DNA from: Enoplolaimus lenunculus
Taxonomy: Eukaryota > Nematoda > Enoplea > Enoplida > Thoracostomopsidae
DNA length: 64,000 bases
Direction: 5' to 3'
Assembly (NCBI GenBank): GCA_030248215.1
Contig: JASANG010002299.1
Span: 62,001-126,000, forward strand
Of this stretch, positions 32,489-43,949 are shown piece after piece; position 1 is the first letter of the stretch, and every line of letters begins with the position of its first letter. A program made the translations under genes and the position numbers. The notes under the pieces are model-generated. The model worked only from the letters and a program-made list of their open reading frames with translations, made no database searches and was not told the DNA's origin.

Positions 32489-35400
32489 TGCAACTGCTTT
32501 CACCGTCATCGCACAATTGTTCATCGACGTCTCGATCATTGTCGCCATTGTCTTCATCGCTGCTGTTATTCGCTAAAACACCGCGTCCAAAAAAGTATCC
32601 CAATGGTAACGTCAACGACTGTGACGCATTTTCGCAACTCGAGTCGCTTGTACCAGAGTGTCGTCTTGCAAAGTTGTCGTTTTTGTCGTTCGAATCATTA
32701 TTCATTGACGGTTGAATATAAACATCGAAAACAGTGTCGCCAAAGTCTTCTTCGTGATTCCCGGACGTCTCGTTCAGTTGGATTTCACTTATAACAAGCG
32801 TTCGATTGTGATCGTAACGGATTGGATTGATTTCAACGACAGAGCGTTGTGCAAACGCTTGGGATACCACCGGGATTTTGAGTTCAATTTGATTTGCGAT
32901 CTTCCATAGCGATTGTTGGAACGTCGGCGATGTAAAGCAATTTTCTTCCGGCAGGCGTGGCTTGAATTTTCGCGACGCAACTTTTTGGACCAACGGCTGA
33001 GGTAAAGTTTTTGCCGTCCGTGAAACGCTGGCGTCGAAATGTCGGCGCATTATCCGAGCAATTGCGATCGTTTCTTCTGGAATTGGTTCTGCTATGGGCT
33101 CAGAGATCGCGGAACACTTAAGCCGCTCAGGGCCAACGAAATCAACACGGTGATTGGCAGGAATATTAGCTTTGCGTATGGCAATAAACGTTTCAATATT
33201 TTCCAGCGTAAGTGGAGCTTGCAGCGTGGCAAAAGCTATCGTTTCACTAGGGACGGCCACCGAAAATGAACACTGGCGAACGCAAAGGCTGGTAGAGAGG
33301 CGAAAATTTTTGCGTAAAGTGATATTTTCTTCGCGTTCGGGAACTGCAGTAAATTTTAGAGATCGGATTTTGAGGCAAGATGCTTCGGCAAGAACATGAC
33401 GTGACAACTCCGCAACTGGAGCCGCTGCGTTGGTCGCTGAGTAGTCGAGTGAAATTGATGTTTCGCTGACTTTGGGCGGCGCTACCAACTTACTGGAAAC
33501 TACGGTTAAACGGTGTTGAATTGGTAAAATTTTATTAGTGTAAACTGTTACATTTTTAGCCGGATTATTTTTAAATCGAACATCAATTAAGATAGCGTTT
33601 TGACAATTAACTTCTTTGAAACTTTGTGATTTCACGTACCGTTTTGAATGTTCCCACTGAGTCTGTTCTATTTCGTCATCTGACAGCCTGGATACTCGAC
33701 GAATGATGAAAAATCGATCAACAGATGTTTCGACAAATTTTTGAGGGACTTGAAACTGAACCGTCAAAGCAGTTGAAGACGGTAGACTGAGTTGTTTTGC
33801 GGCTGATGCTTGCCTTGTAGCCAACCAACGGATTAGCTTCAAATTAGCGGTTACCGTTTCAGATGGTGGTATTTCAGGTTCGGATAGAACAATTTGCAAG
33901 CTTCGACGCGGTGCGTACGTCACAATTTTGGACGCAAATTCGTCGACGCTTAAGTTGACTCCATTGCAATGAAAGTGTAATTTTGTTGATTGCGCATATT
34001 GTTTACGGTCGTTGAACGTGAATTGGGTTGCTGTTTTTGATTCCAGACTAAAAGTTTTCACAGTACTGTGGTGATTAGTTGAATTTTTATAAAATATTGT
34101 ATTGGCATTAATCGTTTGCGTCAAATCTGCCGATGTCAGCTTAAACGATACGTTTTCAGTATTGAACGCTGGTACGATTTCGCTACAGTTGCCACGCTGA
34201 GTTGTGGGGTCAAGTTGAAATTCTGAATCGACACGTTTGTACTCGATTGTGTCGATTTTGTCACCGTTCGGTTCAGACTGAGCCACACCTGTTTGCTGAT
34301 TGTTCTCCGAATCCGATGCAGCTGTAAAATGCGTTACACTGATCGATGCGGCGCTTATGTCATCTTCAAACGAGCTGACGTCATCAATTTCTTGATCCTC
34401 GTCGGAATCGCTGTCATTGATATCGTCATCTTTTGTGTCGGTCGCAACTGCCAAAGAAATAGGCAAAGATATAACTGCTTCAACCTCTATTGATTCGTTT
34501 GGTTTCTCGACTTCGCCTGTATTTGCGTTTTTATTTGCGGTTTCCATTGGTTGACTTAGTGACTGTTCACCATCAGTGTCTGCTGAACATACACTGGAAA
34601 CTTCTGGATTTGAAACGGCAACACGAAACGTAAACGATGCTTCTTCCATATCGAACGATTCCGAGTTGTCTTCAACGCTGCGTTCGGCACATTCGCTATA
34701 ATTGTCTTTAGTCTCTTGTTCAAAAACTTCACCAATTTGTTGTTGATCGTTAGACTCGGTATTTGACAGTGGTATCGTAACAGATGTATATTGATCAGCC
34801 ACTGCAAAATGTTCGTTACTGTCGCCTTCAGTCCATTGTTCAGTCACTCGTTCGCTCAAATCTTTCGAAATATTGAACCCAGCGCTCTCTAAATCCGTTT
34901 CACCGATTGAACTTGGTTCAACGCAATCATTACTCGTTGCATCGTTGTTATTGTTGCCTTGCAAGTCCATTTTTGATTCTGAAATTGACGCACACAACGT
35001 TGTTTCGTCGTCTTCTTCAGTATATTTTGCATCAACGCCGTTGATTTCGTGCTCTTGGCAGCCAGTTGAGTCAATATCGCTCATCGAGTCAACTTTATCC
35101 GACAAATCGCCGTCTTCGCTTCCACCGTAACCACTTATCGATAAATGTTCACCGGTCACTTGAGGGCTTGATTTACCTGACGAAGCGCTTTCGAGGTCAC
35201 TTCCGGTCGAACAATTTGTGGTGTCCAGCCATCGTAGAGACGAGTCTTGATGGCGTTCACGATTCGTTTTTTCGGTCAATGAAGAATCATGACTGCAACT
35301 GACGTGGCTTATCGTCGATTCGTTATTGACTCTGATTGAATCCAAGCAATAAGATTCAATATCTTGACTGTCGTAATCTTCTTCAGCGAAACTATCGTCA

Positions 35401-36887
35401 ACATGAACGCCAGAATCGATCATTGAAATGTTGTTTTTGTTATTATTATTATTATTATTATTGTTGTTATTATTGCTGTTTTCTTTAATTTTAATTTGTG
35501 GTGTTGCGTTCACTGACGTATGATCATTGAAGCCGACTTTTGAAGTTACCGCAGTTCCAGCTGCTGTTAGTTTCAATTCTGGAACATTTGTTCGTTCAGT
35601 CATTTGATTATCATCGTTTGATTCTGAATCGCTTTCGATTATTTCCCATCGTTCGTGGATTTTTCGGATTTTGTTGCCGTTTGTTGCTGCTGTATCTGTT
35701 TGATTTGCATTGCTTTGTTGTCGTTGTTGTTGTTGTTGGTGTTGTTGTTGTTGTTGTTGTTGTTTCTCGGTGCCTTCTTCTTCGAGGTTTGTTATATTGT
35801 CTCTAGAAATAATATCTGTCCTTAAACACCCTTTGACATCGTTTTCGATGTCTTCGCTGTCTCTGCCGCAGGCAACGCCGTCAGTCAGCCCAACACCATT
35901 TTTAGTCTCTCTGCACCCATCATTTTCATTGCATCCTTCACGTTCTCCTTTGAGAATTCCTTTAAAAAGCATCACATCTTCAGCAATATTCGTTTCCTGA
36001 TCGTCTGTTTGCCAAGGCTCTTGCCCTCTGCGTTGACCTGTGTAGCGTTTAGCGGCGTAAATATCGTCTCTGGCGCCAGTAAACGAATCATACAGCTTAT
36101 TTGTGACTACTGTTGACGATTTTTCCAACAATTCCACGTCTAAATTACTAGTATCTTGGGTTACGGTCGATGAACTATTTCTACTTTGCGGTCGGTCGCC
36201 AGCCGCGCCTACGTTAGACCTGCCCACGTGCGCCGAGGCGAAAAGAGGTGGTTTCGAATCGTACGAATACGTGGTCGATTTGGAACTGGGGCCCGTCGCA
36301 GAATAGCGAGAAGACGCCGAATAAGAGGTGAAACTAAACCCGCGGTTACTTGTGCCCTTGGAGGTTCTTGCTGGTTCTCCTGAAGTTGCGTCATATCGAT
36401 GAAACCTGTAAGACGGTGTGGTGTATTTTGACGTTGAATACCGATCTTCTCGGCTGGTGGCCAGATTTGACAGACTTGATTTTCGAGTACCTGAAGCACT
36501 ACGATCGTCATCGGAGTAGCCACTGCTGCTCCGGGTAAACACTGTTCCTACCGGTTCGCTTCGGGGTTTTCCGGTCCGTTCAGATGAGTACGAATATCGA
36601 CGCGTGGTGTTGGCGCTTGCAAGAGCTGCAGTGCTAACACTTGACCGATCCATAGAAATTGAACCATATCGTGTTGAATAGTCTCGAGGATTATAGTCTG
36701 AGCGAGTGTTTGCCGACGAGGATGAGCTATTAATATAATTAGAAGCGTGGGAAAGCGACGAATTCCCAGACGTTATGTCTGGCCTGTTTGACGATGAAGC
36801 ATAGTTGCGGCAGACAGTAGACGGAGTTGACGCCGTGTATGACGCTCGCGGGGTAGAAGTGAACGAATCTCGACGGTCGTAGAGACT
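32489..36887 (-). CDS. FHOD-type formin, long form, giant coding exon 3
   Basis: A 4,399-base open exon (long-form residues about 48-1513). The acceptor is ttgctgctgtag before AGTCTCTACGAC; the donor is TTGCA then gtgagtct, leaving phase 1, which exactly fits the next giant exon. An internal ATG at 36653 is in frame but the frame is open upstream to the acceptor. Residues about 48-200 are Ser/Tyr/Arg-rich, followed by an acidic Ser/Asn/Glu-rich stretch with Gln and Asn runs from trinucleotide repeats. Residues about 985-1460 look like many short beta-type segments with a loose recurring motif (PSETVTANL, PSETIAFATL, PEETIAIARI). The end is Asp/Glu/Ser-rich. Most looks disordered and no catalytic motif is seen. 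I read it as the long N-terminal tail of the formin whose GBD exons follow; a separate gene remains possible. Confidence 0.72.
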
Positions 36888-36958
36888 CTACAGCAGCAAA
36901 ATTTTAAAAATTAATTTAGTTTTTTACAAATTTTAAATTTTACGAATTTATTCAAAAT

Positions 36959-37152
36959 TTGACCAATGTTACTTTAAAGGGCGTAACAGTAGATTAAGCG
37001 TATTCCTAAGCCTAAGCCTAAGCCTAAGCGTTTCAAAAATGAATTCCTAAGCTTAAGCTTAAGCCAAATCGAAAAAACTTAATCTAGAATCTAAAGTTAC
37101 TATTTTATTGACCCACCGGAAACCTGGACGCCCCTGAAACTAACATGGGCCA
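36959..37152. mobile_element. GGCC/TTAGGC MITE, subfamily A, reverse
   Basis: From gaccaatgttactttaaagg to ctgaaactaacatgggcc, core CCTAAGCCTAAGCC. It lies in formin intron 2, about 70 bases from the exon 3 acceptor. Confidence 0.75.
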
Positions 37153-37307
37153 GAATGATATCGATTAGATATATTTTTAAAGTGCGAATGTACCACCAAA
37201 CATAACAAGGAAAACAAAAATATCACAACTATGGACGTGTTTATATATCAGAAGTGGACCATGTTTGCGCTGGACTGCACTAGAGTATATAAGCATAAGC
37301 TATAAAC

Positions 37308-38254
37308 CAGCGTTCGACCGGAGCCTATTTGCAAACCGGAAGTGGGACTGAAAACTGCTGAACCGGAACTAGGATTGGAACCTGCTAAAACGGAACTAGG
37401 ATTGAAACCTGCTAAAACGGAACTAGGATTGAAACCTGCTAAACCGGAACTAGGATTGAAACCTGCTAAACCGGAACTAGGATTGAAACCTGCTAAACCG
37501 GAACTAGGATTGAAACCTGCTAAACCGGAACTAGGTTTGAAACCTGCTAAACCGGAACTAGGATTGAAACCTGCTAAACCGGAACTAGGATTGAAACCTG
37601 CTAAACCGGAACTAGGATAACCTGCTAAACCGGAAGTAGGATTGAAACCTGCTAAACCGGAACTGGGATTGAAACCTGCTAAACGGGAACTAGGATTGAA
37701 ACCTGCTAAACCGGAACTAGGATTGAAACCTGCTAAACCGGAACTAGGATTGAAACCTGCTAAACCGGAACTAGGATTGAAACCTGCTAAACCGGAACTA
37801 GGATTGAAACCTGCTAAACCGGAACTAGGATAACCTGCTAAACCGGAAGTAGGATTGAAACCTGCTAAACCGGAACTGGGATTGAAACCTGCTAAACGGG
37901 AACTAGGATTGAAACCTGCTAAACCGGAACTAGGATTGAAACCTGCTAAACCGGAACTAGGATTGAAACCTGCTAAACTGCAAACCGGAACATTTACAAA
38001 AATTTACTTAACTTTCCCTTTTAGCCAAGCCATTTGTGTACAAAATAGATATGAACTCGTCAAAAAAATTTTATTGACATCAAACAAAAACTGACAAAAC
38101 CATAACCATTTTTCTCTCAAACCGCAGACATTGCGGGTTCAAGTTGCCTCTTATAATGCCGCACGAGGATACAAAAGCGGCAATCTTAAAAGTTCCGGTT
38201 CCAGTTTGTAGACCCATAACATAAACCGAAACCGAAGCATCTGGTCGAACCCTG
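37308..38254. mobile_element. hAT-type MITE carrying a 27-bp minisatellite, inserted in a TTAGGC element
   Basis: Ends are CAGCGTTCGACCGGAGCC and, in reverse complement, CAGGGTTCGACCAGATGC. Flanks CTATAAAC and CTTTAGAC match at 6 of 8 bases and correspond to the CTTTAGAC found in undisturbed GGCC/TTAGGC elements. That repeat continues on both sides (37257-37307 and 38263-38330), so it was the target. The interior is mostly the tandem array at 37342-37985. The element lies in formin intron 2. Confidence 0.75.
37342..37985. repeat. 27-bp minisatellite with about 213-bp higher-order period
   Basis: Unit ggattgaaacctgctaaacc + ggaacta (27 bp), about 24 copies. Because 27 is divisible by three, the plus strand reads as GLKPAKPEL repeats, but TAA recurs where a variant unit lacks three bases (37616, 37829). 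These variants and their neighbours recur about every 213 bp, showing block duplication of eight units. Confidence 0.9.
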
Positions 38255-38342
38255 CTTTAGACTATTTTTTGCTGAGGCTTAGACTTGGGAATATGCTTAT
38301 GCTACTTTAACGACCCTGATCCGTACTTTGGTCAAAACTTAC

Positions 38343-38435
38343 ATAAGACGACGAAGTATAGCCTCCACTACGGGAACGCATCGATACTGAAGTCTCTTGA
38401 CGACCATGACTGGTGCTTCTATATGAGTTTGACCC
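38343..38435 (-). CDS. FHOD-type formin, long form, coding exon 2
   Basis: A 93-base exon with a good acceptor (tttgtttgtttcag) and donor (TAT then gtaagttt), phase 0 at both ends. It encodes 31 residues from GSNSYRSTSHGRQ to GGYTSSSY, the same basic Ser/Tyr/Arg-rich style as exon 1 and the start of exon 3. Joining exons 1-2-3 gives an uninterrupted frame. It lies between two transposon-derived repeats (a minisatellite-bearing hAT-type element on one side, a TTAGGC-core element on the other). No domain is recognised. Confidence 0.65.
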
Positions 38436-38535
38436 CTGAAACAAACAAATTAAGTTCACTATAAAGCACAACACTTTCCACGTTCAACCATTCTAATTTT
38501 TTTAGATAGACTGATAAAAAGTTGCTCAAAACAAT

Positions 38536-38727
38536 GGCCCATGTAAAGATCAGGGGCGGAACGTTTTTCTGTTTCACTGCAATAGAGTAAGCTTAAGCTG
38601 TAGACTTATTTTTCATGGCTTGGCTTAGGCTTAGGAATATGCTCATTCTTAAGCTTAGGTTTAGGCTTAAGCTTAAGCTTAGGAAAATGCTTATAATACT
38701 GTTCCTAATCAGTTTTTTACATTGGCC
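38536..38727. mobile_element. GGCC/TTAGGC MITE, subfamily B, perfect duplication
   Basis: Starts ggcccatgtaaagatcaggg and ends ttttttacattggcc. AAAACAAT lies at 38528-38535 and 38728-38735. Formin intron 1. Confidence 0.85.
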
Positions 38728-38928
38728 AAAACAATAAGAGAAACGGTAAAAAACGTTGCTACATTACGGTTTATATAGTTTAAAATATATTTAATGTCGG
38801 TTAAGTCACAGATTCAGAAATACAAAGCGATTAAATTTGAAATCTCTATAGTAGGTTATACCTTGATATACTCATGGTATTTTCAAACCTGTGTACCACC
38901 TATCAACAGTTGGCAAGAGATCGGTGTA

Positions 38929-39020
38929 CTGTAGAGATCCGAATAATAAGCGGGACTATTAATTTTGCCTCTCCAGAAGATATCCAACTGTTATTCGGTT
39001 ACGAACTGTTATTTATTTTT
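38929..39020. mobile_element. Truncated CTGTAGTGACCCG-family MITE
   Basis: Only the first about 90 bases of the family (ctgtagagatccgaataat... gttattcggttacgaactg) are present, before unrelated AT-rich sequence. Confidence 0.6.
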
Positions 39021-39169
39021 AATTAACTTTGTACTGCTTGTATTTAACATTTTTCTTTTTATATTCTTTTTTAAAGAAAATTGACCTGGTTCGATGCATT
39101 TTTGTTCATTACCACGTTCGTTAATCTTTTTTTAAGGATTTAATAAAGTTTTATCAGGCATCAAAAATG

Positions 39170-39315
39170 CTCGGCTTTAGGGGTCTTGCATGTGCCATCG
39201 ACCCCCCCTTTAAATAAGGGGGTCGGCTAAAAAAGTAACGCCGGTGGTACATTTTGTACCATGCTGAATAGCCAAAAGTTGCATACTCTTGTATCATGCA
39301 CACTTGTTGTTAGTA
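39170..39315. repeat. AAGAGTG/GTACC foldback family fragment
   Basis: gaccccccctttaaataagg, ggtacattttgtaccatgct and gttgcatactcttgtatcat are present; the other half is missing. Confidence 0.5.
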
Positions 39316-39383
39316 TTTCAAAACAAAACTGCTCGTCATGAAACCTATTATATCACCGCTACGACAAATTTTGTTCCAAAGTT

Positions 39384-40130
39384 TGGCTCTTGTAAAGAAC
39401 AGGGGCGGAACGTTTTTCTGTGAGACTAGAAAAGACTAAGCTTAAGCTTTAGACTATTTTTTTGCTTGGCTTAGGCTTAGGCTTTGGCTTAGGCTTAGAA
39501 ATATGCTCATTCTTACGCTTACGCTTAGACTTAGGCTTAGGCATAGAAACATGCTTATTCTTACGCTTAGGCTTAGGCTTAGGCTGAGGTTTAACCATAG
39601 GCTTAGGAATTGCTTATTCTTACGCTTAGGCTTAGGCTTAGGCTTAGGAATATGCTTATTGAGCGAAGCGAAACTCCGAGCGAAGCTCGGAGTTTCGCGA
39701 GCGTTTTTTTTTTTTTGGGGGGGCCCTCTTTTTTTTTTTTCTCAAGAGGACGGAGTTTTTTTTTTTTTTTTTTTTATTTTTCTGCTTTTTTTATTTTATC
39801 TTTTTTTTCTATACTGTATTTATTTAGTTATATTCTCTTCACTATTTACATTAGTCATTAATTTTATCTTTTATTTTTGGTTTACTTTTTTTTACCATTT
39901 ATATATTTTATTTATTTTTTTTTTTTATATTACATATTTTTTATATATTCTCATTTTTTTATTTATATTATCATTATATTATTTTTTTATTACATTATTT
40001 TTTATTATATTTTTTTATATATAATTAACTCAACCAATATTATATTTATTTAAAAAATTTTTTTAATATATTAACACAATTTTTTTTTTTTCTCACCAAC
40101 GGCTTATACTGTTCCGCCACTGTTAGTCAC
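39384..40130. mobile_element. GGCC/TTAGGC MITE, subfamily B, with T-rich insertion
   Basis: The left part runs from about ggctcttgtaaagaacaggg through several GCTTAGGC tracts to about 39655. Then come a perfect 14-bp hairpin (gcgaaactccgagc with its reverse complement, 39667-39698) and about 380 bases of T/A homopolymer-like sequence. The element end (tatactgttccgccactg) resumes at about 40106. Confidence 0.65.
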
Positions 40131-40378
40131 ATTGACCCAAAGTTTTCGCAAGGTCATTCATTTAAGCAAGCCAAACTATTAAACAATCTTCAAAATTCAA
40201 CGCGATATTACAACTTACCAAGTTCCGGTGTTTATACCGACCTCTCGATTCGTGCATTTTAGTGTTATTCTTTAGTTACAAAAACTAAACTAAACTGATT
40301 CTAAGGTATATTTTGTAACTAAACTTTAAACAAATAATAAACAGTTTCCGTATTTTACGTATAAAAGCATCGCCCTAA

Positions 40379-40562
40379 TGGCCCGTGTGTAGAGAACAGA
40401 GCCGAAACAATAGTATAAGCATATTCCTAAGCCTAAGCGTATGAATGAGCCCGTACCTAAAAGCCTAAACCTAAGCCTACACAAAAAAGTTAATCGAAAG
40501 CTTCAGCTTACTCTATTACAGTCCCGAAGAAAAAAGTTACGGCCCTGCTCTATTCATGGGCT
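40379..40562. mobile_element. GGCC/TTAGGC MITE, subfamily B, reverse
   Basis: Begins ggcccgtgtgtagagaacag and ends ctgctctattcatgggc. Flanks GCCCTAAT/GCTGTAAT are a 6/8 match. Confidence 0.7.
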
Positions 40563-40737
40563 GCTGTAATTGTCAAGAAGTTTCGAATAAAATATATTTT
40601 CTAATCTTCTGTAGCTACTGTTAGGCCAAATACTAAGCCTAAAATAAACAGCTTTAGCACATAGCCGCGTTCGTTTTGCCTAAGACTGCAATTGCGCATA
40701 AAGAATAATTATTTTTGCGGCATTTCGAAACAGGACA

Positions 40738-40935
40738 CTGTAGCAAAACAGAGGCGGAACAGTATTATAAGCATATTCTTAAGCCTAAGCCTAAGCCTAA
40801 GCGTAAGAATGAGCATATTTCGAAGCCTAAACCTAAGGCTAAGTTTAAGCCAAGCAAAAAAATTTGTCTAAAGCTAAAGCTTACTCTTTTCTAGTCCAAC
40901 AGAAAAATGTTCCGCCTCTGATCTTTACATGGGTC
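40738..40935. mobile_element. GGCC/TTAGGC MITE, subfamily B, reverse
   Basis: Contains cagaggcggaacagtattat, a CCTAAGCCTAAGCC core and a terminal tgatctttacatggg. The outer left end is eroded. Confidence 0.7.
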
Positions 40936-41575
40936 TCGAAACATATCTCATCGCATTTATACCGGTGTAAAAACTCGAAAATTTGGCCGAAAGCGAGAAC
41001 TTTGTCTCAAAAACACTTGCATAAAGCAACAAAACGCTTTGGAATTTAATTCCGTAATAGGAAACTTTCGCCAGAATCTCATCAACACTACATTGCGTAA
41101 TGGGTTTGGCAAATATGACTATATACCGCCATTGTGGGCCTTTCTTCGATACCCCAAATTTTTTCAGCTTACAATTAAAGCGAAAACAGGCTAAAATGCT
41201 GGGCGGCGCGTCGTATTGAGGGAAAAATTTTTGATTTTGTAAGAAATTGCGTTAACATTAATATTAATATTCAAATACGAAACAGTGTTTGTGTTGAGAA
41301 AAGTGCGGAAATAACATTTCATTTGCTGTATTTCCTTGTTGTGAAACGGTTTATGCTTTGTGTATAATACCATTTCGTTGAGTTACAAATGACTGTTCAG
41401 TTAATTGTTAATTATATGCACTTTCGGGCTCTTATTTTGAAATATCATCAGCATCTATTGCCACCAGTTATAGTGATACATTTTTGAACCAAGTGAACTA
41501 AAGACCCTCAGAAAATTTTTTTCTTAGGAGATGCCAGATTATACATTCCCTATAGAATAATATTACACTGCAAAA

Positions 41576-41771
41576 AATGGTGAGTCAAATTGACTATCTC
41601 GGAAATACGCATTTCTTGACTACACAAACTGAGTTAAATTCGACACCACCAGAGTCAAATTCGATTCGCTATGTCGCACGTTTGACTCTGGCGGAGTCGA
41701 ATTTGACTCAATTTGTGTAGTCAAGAAAAGTTTATTTCCGAGAGAGTCATTTGACTCACCATTTTACAGTG
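41576..41771. mobile_element. Palindromic MITE (CACTGCAAAAAATGGTGAG family)
   Basis: Ends cactgcaaaaaatggtgagt and ctcaccattttacagtg, TA outside. The two halves are near-perfect inverted copies centred at about 41675 (GAGTCAAATTCGA motifs). Confidence 0.85.
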
Positions 41772-41814
41772 TACCTTTCGCGAAACCAACTTTTGTAAAC
41801 ATAGAATAATATTA

Positions 41815-42022
41815 CACTGCAAAAATGGGGAGTCAAATTGACTCTCTCTGAAATAGGCTTTTCCGGACTGCACAAACTGAATTTAATTCGAGTCCACCAG
41901 AGTCAAACGTGCGACTCAATAAGTACCATTTGACTCTGTTGGAGTCGAATTTGACTCAGTTGGTGTAGTCCGAAAAAAGCCTATTTCGTGAAAGTCAATT
42001 TGGCTCACCATTTTTTGTAGTG
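41815..42022. mobile_element. Second palindromic MITE (CACTGCAAAAAATGGTGAG family)
   Basis: Same family, 43 bases after the first copy and sharing its left flank (tagaataatatta). This suggests tandem duplication of element plus flank, not two independent jumps. Confidence 0.8.
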
Positions 42023-42589
42023 TGGTTTTTACTTTGCTTAAAGCCAAAATATTCGTTTCCACAAAATTTAGCAAATTGAGAAATGAAAGTATAATACTTC
42101 AAATGCAATTATTAGTGTCAAAATAATACATGAACACCGGATATCCGGATACGAAAAAATATCCGATGTCCATCACTGGTCAAACTAAATCAGTTATTTG
42201 GTTCAACCGAAAAAATTATTTGCACTTATATTGAAAACGACGAAATGGTTAATTATCCCATTGAAACGACACAATTTCCTTAAAATTCGCAGTGCCGTTG
42301 TGAGGTATGAATTTGCACACAGCTGCTTACGATGACGTGGTATAAGTACTATAAATCCATGTGAACAATGGAAAAAATTACAATGCATAAACAGGCTAAA
42401 TTTGCTCAATATAATACCAGCGTTTGAGAATACGTCTATTTTTGCTAATTCAACAGAAAATATTGCTCGCTTGCCCGAGCAATGTCTTTCAAAACTCAGA
42501 ATTCTGTGTTCATTCAACTCATTCTGAGAGTTTAAATTAAACAACTCACGCAGAATTTAATCTCAGCTCAGATTGAGTTAATATTTACA

Positions 42590-43085
42590 ACTACCAAGAG
42601 TGTATAATGGAGAGTATGACACTACTCCATGTATACACATATATTGCGTGATATTACGCGGACCTTAATAGATGCTATCCACAGCTGCAGCAGTTTGTTT
42701 TCAGTAACGTCGCATAGTTTATGCATATTGAAAGCATGTTTCCACTTGTCTCCAAACATTTTATAACCGAACCCCCCCTCAATCAAGGGGGTGGTTAGAC
42801 AAAGTAGGGTCCGCGTGATACTACATCACGCTAATACGTGTTGTATGCATAGTGTCACACTCTTCCTATATTATACACTCTTGCTACTGCCAAGAGTGGA
42901 TATAGACAAGAGTGTGTAACTACTGGGGTTCTGTTTGGTACAAAATGTACCAGCGCGTGTCAATTTTTGCTCGACTCAGCCCTAGGAAGAGTCGGCCAAA
43001 AATGCAACGCAGCGTGTGCTGGGTACATAGCTTTGTACACAGAATGCAACCAGTTGCACATTCTTGTCATCATCCAATTTTGCTA
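42590..43085. repeat. AAGAGTG/GTACC foldback family, two adjoining copies
   Basis: Pieces begin accaagagtgtataatggag and gccaagagtggatatagaca and end in cacactcttcctatatta and gttgcacattcttgtcatca. They contain GGTACAAAATGTACC and the CCCCCCT..AGGGGGG hairpin typical of the family. Other copies: 880-1020, 39170-39315, 43950-44590, 46931-47247. Confidence 0.55.
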
Positions 43086-43392
43086 ACATTGAAATAATCA
43101 TAAATATATAAATAATTCCCTCTGAGTTGATTAAATAAACTCATTGCAATACAGTGTGTATGCAATATATCAAACATTCGTATCAATAACATAACAGCAA
43201 TCATGGTGCAGAAGTCTTAGAGCGTCAAACGATTTTACACAATATTCAGAGTTCTAATTTTTCCCCACTGCCTGCCTGCGTACCAGTTCAGTTGTTATAA
43301 AATAACCCGTTCAAAGCCTATGCTCTACATGCGTAATTCTAAGTTAAGCAGTACTCATATAGAGACCGTTCACCAACATTTTACTGGGGATT

Positions 43393-43464
43393 CGATGGAG
43401 CTCAAACCCACGACATACGGATTATCGGCCGCTGCTTTAACCACTGAGCTACGCAGCAAAAGCA
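43393..43464 (-). tRNA. tRNA-like sequence (possible SINE head or tRNA pseudogene, Ile-like)
   Basis: On the minus strand, GCTGCGTAGCTCAGTGGTTA forms a good A box and D arm, and GGGTTTGAGCTCC a B box at the right spacing. The anticodon region (CGATAATC) resembles Ile tRNA, but the anticodon and T stems pair poorly. A second A-box-like head lies about 75 bases away. Confidence 0.4.
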
Positions 43465-43499
43465 AACTGTTCTCTACAATGGCTCTACACTGTTAAACC

Positions 43500-43563
43500 A
43501 TCAGGCAATACTTGCCCACAATTTGCGGAATACCGGTCACTGTTCGAACCACTAAACTACGCA
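43500..43563 (-). ncRNA. Second tRNA-like head
   Basis: Minus strand TGCTGCGTAGTTTAGTGGTT matches the first head's A box; the B box is not clear. The tandem arrangement fits a dimeric SINE or a duplicated tRNA pseudogene. Confidence 0.3.
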
Positions 43564-43949
43564 GCAATGCAAACGTTTCGACACAATGGCTCTATATACC
43601 GTACGTTTGGTCACCGGAAATCACCTATGAGCTGGTCAGCGTGGCTTACATTTCAACACATCAAACGATTCAAAACTCCATGTTCAAAAAAATTTCGGCA
43701 TTCCTTGAACAAATATAAATATAACTTTTTATACGTCTGTTGTTCAGTTGAATCATTTACACAAGCGTACAAGTTTGGTATACAAAGTTTGGCTGTCAGA
43801 AATTTTGAGTCAAATCTGATTAAGATTGATTTTAATTTAAGGTTTCGTAAATTATCATCATTTTTGCACTTTGACGATGAGTGCGCCAGCTATTGGGTTA
43901 AATTTTGTACAACAAAACTAACCTGGTTACACCACCAGGAGCGAATTAA

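Noticed and set aside
37342-38094. Repeat protein gene (GLKPAKPEL repeats)
   Set aside because: The frame follows from a 27-bp period, has recurring stops and lies within a non-coding transposon.
39503-40024. 173-codon plus-strand frame
   Set aside because: It is made of TTAGGC repeats followed by T homopolymers; Phe/Leu-rich artefact.
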